From CAZUSO01 sp964622775 (GTDB taxonomy: Bacteria; Bacteroidota; Bacteroidia; Chitinophagales; Chitinophagaceae): DNA of 10,506 nt. The position numbers and the translations under genes are program-made. Shown piece by piece: positions 6,018 through 10,506 of the stretch; within the stretch, counting starts at the first letter, position 1, and every line of letters starts with the position of its first letter. The stretch is taken from NCBI GenBank assembly GCA_964622775.1, contig CAZUSO010000084.1, positions 1 to 10,506 of the forward strand. Direction: 5' to 3'. The notes beneath the pieces are model-generated. The model was not told the origin of the DNA. It saw only the letters and a program-made list of their open reading frames with translations, and made no database searches.

Positions 6018-6650
6018 ATGAAGAAGTTCGGAGCATTAAGCTTATTGTTATTGGGGATGATCTGTTGTAACGTTCAGGCTCAGACAAGCGATAATATCAT
6101 TCAGATTACCGGGCTTACGATGTCCGCCGACAGCCTGCATGGGGTGCCGGACGTTACCGTGCTGATTAAAAACAAGGAGCGGGGCGCCTATTCCAATGCA
6201 CAGGGTGTTTTTTCCTTGGTCTGTGAAAAAGGGGACACGCTCAATTTCAGCCTGCTTGGATACCAGACCGTTGATTATGTGATTCCTGCCAATATCGGAT
6301 CCAAGTTCATTTCTATGATTCAGTTGATGGTACAGGATACCTTTTATATTCCCGAAACCATCATCAGCCCTGTAATGTCCAGGGAAGACCTGATGTATGC
6401 TATCAAATACAAGCCGGTTCCGGAAGATGAATATGCCATTATGCAACGGAATACCAATCCTGAAACGATGGCGGCTCTGAGGAGCATACTGCCGCGCAGC
6501 GGGGGCGAGAACCAGGCGGTTTATCAGCAGCGCATGGCAAACCAGGCTGTTTATTATGGCCAGCAGGCGCCTATTGGCATCTTCAATGTCTTTAAATGGA
6601 ATGAATTTTTCCAGGCCTGGAAGCGTGGCGATTTTAAACGCAAAAAGTGA
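6018..6650 (+). CDS. Secreted carboxypeptidase-regulatory-like domain protein
   Basis: This 210-residue protein has a signal peptide (KK, then hydrophobic FGALSLLLLGMICC, with likely cleavage after VQA at residue 21). No proper lipobox is present. Residues ~28-105 resemble the CarboxypepD_reg-like beta-sandwich found in Bacteroidota envelope proteins: 'ITGLTMSADSLHGVPDVTVL', then 'GAYSNAQGVFSLVCEKGDTL' and 'FSLLGYQTVDYVIP'. The C-terminal half has a Q/N-rich stretch (about 143-185) and a basic tail (KRGDFKRKK) with no known fold to me. It is probably periplasmic or outer-membrane associated, of unknown role. The ATG at 6018 is preferred over in-frame TTG at 6000 because only it leaves a normal signal peptide and the promoter box upstream. 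A DUF502 gene starts 28 bp downstream, probably co-transcribed. Confidence 0.75.
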   Translation: MKKFGALSLLLLGMICCNVQAQTSDNIIQITGLTMSADSLHGVPDVTVLIKNKERGAYSNAQGVFSLVCEKGDTLNFSLLGYQTVDYVIPANIGSKFISMIQLMVQDTFYIPETIISPVMSREDLMYAIKYKPVPEDEYAIMQRNTNPETMAALRSILPRSGGENQAVYQQRMANQAVYYGQQAPIGIFNVFKWNEFFQAWKRGDFKRKK

Positions 6651-6678
6651 TCTTACCTTAATAATTTAATTGTGCTTT

Positions 6679-7278
6679 ATGCGTCGTTTTTTAGCCATTA
6701 TTCTTCGTTTTTTTCTTCAGGGAGTTGTTATCATCGGGCCTTTAGCCGTAACGGTGTACGCCATATTTTTTGTGTTCAGTGCGGTGGATAACCTGATTCC
6801 CTGGGTTCGGGAAATAGCGCCGGGAATCGGGTTCGTTTCCATAGTGCTGTTCATTACCTTAGTGGGGTATATCGGCACCCGGTTTTTTATTTTCCGCTGG
6901 ATATTTGAAGCCTTCGGAAATATTCTGGAACACACACCCGGAATTAAATATGTCTATTCTTCCGTGAAGGATGTGTTTAATTCCTTTATGGGGGATAAGA
7001 AAAAATTCAATACGCCGGTATGGGTACGCACGAACGCCGCTCCTGATGTATGGCGAATCGGATTCCTGACTCAGCAGGAATTATCCGCTATGGGAGAGCC
7101 TGATATGGCTGCGGTCTATCTGCCGCATTCCTATGCCATTTCAGGATGGGTAATCGTAGTGGATCGGAAGGATATTAAACCTGTTACCGGTATGAATGCT
7201 GCGGAAGCTATGAAGTTTGCCGTGAGCGGCGGCGTGACGGGACTTCACGACGCACCGGTCAGCTCAAATCATGCGTAA
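6679..7278 (+). CDS. DUF502 family membrane protein
   Basis: This 199-residue protein has a basic start (MRRF) and two predicted membrane segments at about 8-34 and 48-68, followed by a soluble domain. DUF502 hallmarks are visible: Pro21 and Thr25 in the first segment, the 'TPGIKYVYSSVKDVFNSF' stretch (86-103) and the late 'AMKFAVSGG' motif (177-185). The family is widespread in bacteria and its biochemical role is not established. It is a probable inner-membrane protein. The ATG at 6679 is preferred to an in-frame TTG nine bases upstream. It follows the carboxypeptidase-regulatory-like gene by 28 bp on the same strand and likely shares its transcript. Its last 20 bp overlap the end of folE on the other strand, so no terminator fits between them. 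Confidence 0.85.
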   Translation: MRRFLAIILRFFLQGVVIIGPLAVTVYAIFFVFSAVDNLIPWVREIAPGIGFVSIVLFITLVGYIGTRFFIFRWIFEAFGNILEHTPGIKYVYSSVKDVFNSFMGDKKKFNTPVWVRTNAAPDVWRIGFLTQQELSAMGEPDMAAVYLPHSYAISGWVIVVDRKDIKPVTGMNAAEAMKFAVSGGVTGLHDAPVSSNHA

Positions 7279-7855
7279 TCAACCGGAGGAACTCCGACCG
7301 GGTTTCTTTCTTTTCAAACTGTCCGCTGAAGGCAGAGGTGGTGGTTACGCTGTTTTGCTTTTGCACACCCCGCATCATCATACACATGTGCCGGGCCTCA
7401 ATTACTACGGCAGCGCCTAATGGGTTGAGGGTATCCTGGATGCAGTTCAGGATTTGATCCGTGAGCCTTTCCTGCACTTGCAAACGGCGTGAAAAACAAT
7501 CTACTAAACGTGCCAGCTTGCTCAGGCCGGTTATCCAGCCATTCGGAATATAGGCGATATGCGCCTTGCCGATAAAAGGCAACAGGTGATGCTCGCAAAG
7601 CGAATACAGTTCAATGTCTTTCACGATGACCATTTCGCTGTAGTCTTCCCGGAACCTGGCGCTGTTGATGATGGCCGCTCCGTCCAGGAAATAGCCCTGT
7701 GTCATATACTGCATGGCCTTGGCGATTCGTTCGGGCGTTTTTTCTAATCCTTCCCGGTCGGGATTTTCACCCAGGTGTTGAATGATGGCTTTATAATATT
7801 TACTGAGTTCTTCGGTAATATTTTCGTCATAATGTTCTGTTCTTTTATAGGCCAT
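7259..7855 (-). CDS. folE: GTP cyclohydrolase I
   Basis: This enzyme converts GTP to 7,8-dihydroneopterin triphosphate plus formate, the first step toward tetrahydrofolate and also toward queuosine-type compounds. It is a cytosolic zinc enzyme that forms decamers. In the 198-residue product the zinc ligands are Cys87 and His90 in SLCEHHLLPF (85-94) and Cys158 in EARHMCMMMRG. Catalytic His89 and His156 are present. Other family blocks are NPDREGLEKTPERIAKA (31-47), GLSKLARLVD (110-119) and TTTSAFSG (171-178). This is the classical zinc form (FolE1), not the FolE2 type. The ATG at 7855 gives the usual short N-terminal extension; longer readings begin at a TTG in AT-rich leader DNA. It is divergent from batB and overlaps DUF502 tail to tail. 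Confidence 0.97.
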   Translation of the reverse strand: MAYKRTEHYDENITEELSKYYKAIIQHLGENPDREGLEKTPERIAKAMQYMTQGYFLDGAAIINSARFREDYSEMVIVKDIELYSLCEHHLLPFIGKAHIAYIPNGWITGLSKLARLVDCFSRRLQVQERLTDQILNCIQDTLNPLGAAVVIEARHMCMMMRGVQKQNSVTTTSAFSGQFEKKETRSEFLRLITHDLS

Positions 7856-7869
7856 CGGAATAGTTTTAT

Positions 7870-7901
7870 ATTTATTTTTGCCCCTGCGGGGAATAATAAA
7901 T
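7870..7901 (-). promoter_or_regulatory. Interrupted inverted repeat in the folE upstream region
   Basis: ATTTATT (7870-7876) and AATAAAT (7895-7901) are perfect outer arms. Inside them CCCC (7881-7884) and GGGG (7888-7891) pair around TGC. The element ends 15 bases before the folE ATG. It could be an operator or an mRNA hairpin in the folE leader. I do not recognise it as a known riboswitch, being too short for a classical tetrahydrofolate or preQ1 aptamer. Confidence 0.4.
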
Positions 7902-7920
7902 TTGAAGATTGTTAAATATT

Positions 7921-7947
7921 GGCAGCATAACAAATCATAAGGCTGCC
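7921..7947. repeat. Inverted repeat in the folE-batB divergent region
   Basis: GGCAGC (7921-7926) and GCTGCC (7942-7947) are perfect 6-bp arms separated by 15 bp. It sits between the divergent folE and batB genes and just upstream of the batB -7 box, a position suitable for a protein-binding site. No direct evidence of function. Confidence 0.4.
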
Positions 7948-7964
7948 TGTTAATCTGTTCTTTT

Positions 7965-7972
7965 TACTTTTG
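7965..7972 (+). promoter_or_regulatory. -7 promoter box of batB
   Basis: TACTTTTG matches TAnnTTTG, 58 bp before the batB ATG. The -33 position has no clear TTTG. It would give a leader of about 50 bases for the batB-batC message. Confidence 0.4.
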
Positions 7973-8030
7973 AAGGTATTTGCCGCAAAAATAAAATAAA
8001 AAGACCGGTTCTTTTCATAACGATTTATTT

Positions 8031-9047
8031 ATGTACAGGTTTCAGCACATTGAGTATTTGTGGTTACTGGCTTTGGTGCCGGTGGCCGTGTTGATTTACG
8101 TCGGTTATTACCGGTGGCGCAGACGTGGTATCGGGAAGCTCGGTGATACGGCTTTGGTGAGCAATCAGCTTTATGGGAATATCAGCGGACGAAAAACCAC
8201 TAAGTTTTTTCTGACCGTGTTAGCAATAACCTGTTGCATTATCGGTCTGGCCAATTTTCAGCAAGGCGCTCAAACCGATACGGCAGAGCGCAAGGGGGTT
8301 GATGTGATATTTGCCTTAGACGTCAGTAAAAGTATGTTGGCTAAAGATGTGCAGCCGGACCGGCTTACACGAGCCAGGCAACTGATAGAACTAATGGTTG
8401 ATAAGATGAAAAATGACCGGATAGGATTGGTCATCTTCGCCGGCCGTGCCTACCTCCAGACTCCGCTTACCTCCGATTATAATGCTGTCAAGATGTTGCT
8501 TTCTACGGTAAGCACCAATAAGGTGCCTACCCAGGGAACAGTCCTGGCCGAAGCTATAGACATGTGCAGAACGGCCTTCAGCCAAAAAGAAAAAAAATAC
8601 AAAGCGCTGATTTTGATTTCCGATGGTGAGGATCATGATGAAAATGCCATCAAAGCGGCAAAAGCAGCGGCAGAAGAGGGGGTAGTGATTCATACAATTG
8701 GTATCGGCTCGCCATCAGGAGCTGCGATAATTGACCCGGCAACCGGGCAACAGAAAACGGATGAAAAAGGCGAAGTGGTTATCACGAAACTCAATGAGGA
8801 AATACTACAGGAAATTGCCCGTGCAGGCAGCGGCAGTTACCAGTTGTTCAGCAATGCCAATACGATAGCCGGGAATCTGGATGAGGCGGTTTCCTCCATG
8901 GAAAGCCGCAGTATGGGAGCCCTGATGTTTTCGGAATACGAAAGCTATTTTCAATATTTTTTAATTGCCGCATTGGTTTTATTAATGAGTAATTACCTGA
9001 TTCCTCCGTCTAAGCAGGTAAACGTGCCAAATGGGTTATCTTCGTAG
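8031..9047 (+). CDS. batB: BatB-like von Willebrand factor A membrane protein
   Basis: This 338-residue protein has the BatB layout: N-terminal membrane segments at about 8-25 and 58-75, a VWA domain at about 90-275, and a C-terminal membrane segment at about 306-326. The metal-ion-dependent adhesion site is intact, with DVSKS (Asp97, Ser99, Ser101), a threonine region in PLTSDY (145-150) and SDGEDHD (197-203). Family stretches 'RIGLVIFAGRAYLQTPLTSD' and 'VPTQGT' are obvious. Bat proteins were named for aerotolerance in Bacteroides fragilis, and later work in other bacteria questioned that role; they probably form an inner-membrane complex facing the periplasm. batC starts four bases after the stop. 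I call it BatB rather than BatA because of the MYRFQHIEYL-type start and the batC neighbour. No batA, moxR or DUF58 gene lies upstream. Confidence 0.88.
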   Translation: MYRFQHIEYLWLLALVPVAVLIYVGYYRWRRRGIGKLGDTALVSNQLYGNISGRKTTKFFLTVLAITCCIIGLANFQQGAQTDTAERKGVDVIFALDVSKSMLAKDVQPDRLTRARQLIELMVDKMKNDRIGLVIFAGRAYLQTPLTSDYNAVKMLLSTVSTNKVPTQGTVLAEAIDMCRTAFSQKEKKYKALILISDGEDHDENAIKAAKAAAEEGVVIHTIGIGSPSGAAIIDPATGQQKTDEKGEVVITKLNEEILQEIARAGSGSYQLFSNANTIAGNLDEAVSSMESRSMGALMFSEYESYFQYFLIAALVLLMSNYLIPPSKQVNVPNGLSS

Positions 9048-9051
9048 CACA

Positions 9052-9813
9052 ATGAAAAATACAAGCATATTCTTTGGGATATTTATATTGATTGTTGTGG
9101 CACACCTTCGGGCAAATGCACAGCAAAATGATAAAAAATATTCTGCAGCAAAAGCTAATGATGAAATATACAACGGCAACCGGGCCTATCGGCAAGAGGA
9201 TTATCAGGCAGCCTTAGATCAATACAGGGAAGGCTTGAAAAGCAATCCTAAGTCCTATCCCGGATTGTACAACAGTGGAAATGCCAGTTTCCGGCTAAAA
9301 CATACCGATTCAGCCCGGAACGCATACCTGTCCAGTCTGGGCAGCGCTTCGGAAAAGACGGAGAAGGCGCAGGCCTACCACAATATTGGCAATACCTATA
9401 TGGAGCAGAAGCAATGGCAGCAAGCTATTGAGGCCTATAAAAATGCACTTCGCCAAAATCCTGATGACCAGGATTCCAAATACAACCTCGCTTACGCCCG
9501 GAAAATGCTGAAAAATAATGGGGGAGGCGGTGGAAAAGATAATCAGGACAAAAAGCAGCAACCTAAGGATCAACAAAAAGATAAGCAAAACAATCAGGAC
9601 AAAGAAAATCAGGATAAGAATCAGCAGCAACAGTCCGGCGATAAAAAGGAAGAAAAGGATCAGGAAGCGCAGCCCCAGTCTTCGCCGGGTAAGATCAGTG
9701 AAAAACAGGCGGAAAAATTATTAAATGCCTTACGTCAGGAAGAGAAAAAGCTCCAGCAGGAAAAGAAAGGGAAGGAAAGAGCGGTTCCGGTTAAGTTAGA
9801 CAAAGACTGGTAA
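9052..9813 (+). CDS. batC: BatC-like TPR protein
   Basis: This 253-residue protein starts with a signal peptide (MKNTSIFFGIFILIVVAHLRANAQQ) and is therefore periplasmic or membrane attached. About three TPR units follow at residues ~37-140, with clear 'NGNRAYRQEDYQAALDQYRE' and 'AYHNIGNTYMEQKQWQQAIE' helices. A very low-complexity linker rich in Lys, Gln, Asp and Asn spans about 155-213. A basic/acidic helical end contains KISEKQAEKLLNALRQEE. In bat operons this is the usual partner of BatB, probably a scaffold. The ATG at 9052, four bases after the batB stop, gives a normal signal peptide; an in-frame ATG at 9031 would add seven residues and overlap batB. The two genes must be co-transcribed. 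No batD gene follows within the window. Confidence 0.85.
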   Translation: MKNTSIFFGIFILIVVAHLRANAQQNDKKYSAAKANDEIYNGNRAYRQEDYQAALDQYREGLKSNPKSYPGLYNSGNASFRLKHTDSARNAYLSSLGSASEKTEKAQAYHNIGNTYMEQKQWQQAIEAYKNALRQNPDDQDSKYNLAYARKMLKNNGGGGGKDNQDKKQQPKDQQKDKQNNQDKENQDKNQQQQSGDKKEEKDQEAQPQSSPGKISEKQAEKLLNALRQEEKKLQQEKKGKERAVPVKLDKDW

Positions 9814-9838
9814 TGCCGTTTCTCTTATTGCTTCCGGT

Positions 9839-9879
9839 CAATTGGAATCTGCTATTTATACGGAAATGCTTTCCAATTG
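9839..9879. repeat. Inverted repeat downstream of batC
   Basis: CAATTGGAA (9839-9847) and TTCCAATTG (9871-9879) are perfect 9-bp arms with a 23-nt spacer. It begins 26 bp after the batC stop, where a transcript end is expected. No T tract follows, so it is not a standard terminator, though it could protect a 3' end. Confidence 0.45.
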
Positions 9880-9932
9880 GGTTGAACGGGAATTAAAGAC
9901 ATTTCCCTGCTCGCCGTAGTGTTCAAGAGGTA

Positions 9933-10085
9933 GTTCGGCATTCTATCTTAAGAAAACATCGCAGCGGCAGGCAATCTCTGATTACCAGACAGGAGCAGAG
10001 TGCTACTTTGTTCATTTCGATAAACTCAATGAACCGCCCCCGTTCGGCGTTTCTCCGAAACATCGCAGCGGTAAGCGGCCTCTGA
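9933..10085. repeat. Diverged direct duplication with internal hairpins
   Basis: Two copies start with GTTCGGC (9933 and 10042) and share AAACATCGCAGCGG exactly (9954-9967 and 10058-10071). Both then reach CTCTGA, around which each copy can form its own small hairpin. Offset is about 104-109 bp. The copies differ elsewhere, so this is an old duplication or two members of one interspersed family. Confidence 0.55.
10010..10034. repeat. Inverted repeat GTTCATT/AATGAAC
   Basis: Perfect 7-bp arms (10010-10016 and 10028-10034) flank TCGATAAACTC. The text resembles the widespread intergenic palindromes of the 'CATTTCGA...CTCAATG' type, so a REP-like element is the likely reading. It lies between the two copies of the duplication. 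Confidence 0.5.
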
Positions 10086-10436
10086 CCGCAGATAAACTAC
10101 CCAGGCATTTACTGATATAAATAAACTCCGTTTTGATTATTTTGAATCACAGCGCGCCGGGCGATGAGATGGCTCAGTTTGCTCAACTCATACTTTGGAG
10201 GCTATGCCGAAGGAAGGAGATATCGGTACAAGCAGCAGAGCTGGAAATAGTAGTAATAAAGTATTCCATAAAAATGAAAAAATTGTTTCTAATATATGGG
10301 AATCAATCACGCTGTAAAAAATAACCGGAATAAAAATAAGAAAGCCATTAATATTATTTAGTCTATTATACATCATTTCGCAATTGGGTGCATCCCAAAT
10401 TTGCGCACCGGAGCAATCTCCCGAATGTAAAAGGTA

Positions 10437-10506
10437 TCGTCATTCCGGGTAAAGCGTATAAGCGGTCGTCATTCCGACCGGAGTAAAATTTACGGAACGC
10501 AGCGCA
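10437..10506. repeat. Interspersed-repeat-like sequence running off the right edge
   Basis: TCGTCATTCCG occurs twice (10437-10447 and 10466-10476). The second copy sits within inverted repeat CGGTCG/CGACCG (10463-10480). A perfect palindrome GTAAAATTTAC (10483-10493) and then CGCAGCG follow. 'CGTCATTCCGACCGGAG...' is a familiar opening of short intergenic repeats in Bacteroidota genomes. The remainder lies outside the window. Confidence 0.5.

Larger units (their letters stand above)
9814..10506. other. Gene-free tail of about 690 bp with degenerate repeats
   Basis: No open frame here looks like a real gene: the longest are about 60 codons, lack family features and overlap repeats. The stretch contains several inverted repeats and a diverged direct duplication (listed separately), and ends in an interspersed-repeat-like sequence. 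The part 10090-10380 shows nothing I can name. Confidence 0.65.

Noticed and set aside
9310..9630. 106-codon minus-strand hydrophobic frame
   Set aside because: It is the antisense of the Lys/Gln/Asp-rich batC linker, which reads as Leu/Ile/Val on the other strand.
10204..10317. 37-codon frame beginning MPKEGDIGTS after a GGAGG
   Set aside because: GGAGG is only two bases from the ATG, too close to act as a ribosome site, and the peptide resembles nothing I know.
10133..10324. 63-codon plus-strand frame in the right-hand tail
   Set aside because: No recognisable domain, no plausible ribosome site or promoter, and it lies in repeat-rich non-coding DNA; composition does not look like the neighbouring genes.
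10188..10376. 62-codon minus-strand hydrophobic frame that could look like a small membrane protein
   Set aside because: The hydrophobicity follows from AT-rich sequence on the opposite strand; no family match, promoter or conserved context.
10382..10401. AATTGGG-TGCAT-CCCAAATT hairpin
   Set aside because: Short, with a bulge, no gene nearby to terminate and no T tract; could easily be chance in this region.
1..10506. CRISPR array, phage, toxin-antitoxin or defence system
   Set aside because: No regularly spaced repeats, no nuclease, recombinase or paired small genes were seen; the only mobile signal is the IS630-type fragment at the left edge.

Overview
The window looks like chromosomal DNA from a member of the Bacteroidota, probably near Chitinophagales/Sphingobacteriales, although I cannot place it more finely. 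The evidence is: two type IX secretion (T9SS) C-terminal sorting domains (one intact, one a relic), promoter -7 boxes of the form TAnnTTTG, genes that mostly lack Shine-Dalgarno sequences, a Bat (von Willebrand factor A plus TPR) gene pair, and the GlmU-like protein that stands in for classical GlmU in this phylum.

Left edge (1-1893). The first 25 codons of an IS630-type transposase run off the left edge on the minus strand. About 50 bp inward, AT-rich DNA still encodes a T9SS type A sorting domain that begins abruptly and carries a one-base frameshift. This is best read as the 3' remnant of a secreted-protein gene broken by the insertion element. An intact secreted delta-60 repeat protein with its own sorting domain follows immediately.

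Minus-strand block (1958-5354). Reading right to left, it holds a GlmU-like nucleotidyltransferase/acyltransferase, triosephosphate isomerase (tpiA) and an orphan membrane sensor histidine kinase. A hairpin terminator follows tpiA, and the kinase has its own -7 box touching its start codon, so this is not one simple operon. Short AT-rich repeats lie between the GlmU-like gene and tpiA.

Central spacer (5355-6017). This contains structured inverted repeats, a tRNA-Glu(UUC) gene on the minus strand with a strong promoter and hairpin terminator, and then the plus-strand promoter of the next gene.

Plus-strand pair (6018-7278). A small secreted carboxypeptidase-regulatory-like protein is followed by a DUF502 membrane protein. 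The latter overlaps by 20 bp, tail to tail, with minus-strand folE (GTP cyclohydrolase I).

Right part (7856-10506). A divergent intergenic region with two inverted repeats separates folE from a batB-batC pair, which is present without batA or batD beside it. The last ~690 bp hold no convincing gene. They consist of degenerate, hairpin-rich interspersed repeats, one of which runs off the right edge.

Most of the window is ordinary housekeeping and envelope biology. I found no convincing new multi-gene system. The most interesting items are the insertion-broken T9SS gene, -7 boxes that imply nearly leaderless mRNAs, the folE upstream inverted repeat, the isolated bat pair, and the repeat clusters.
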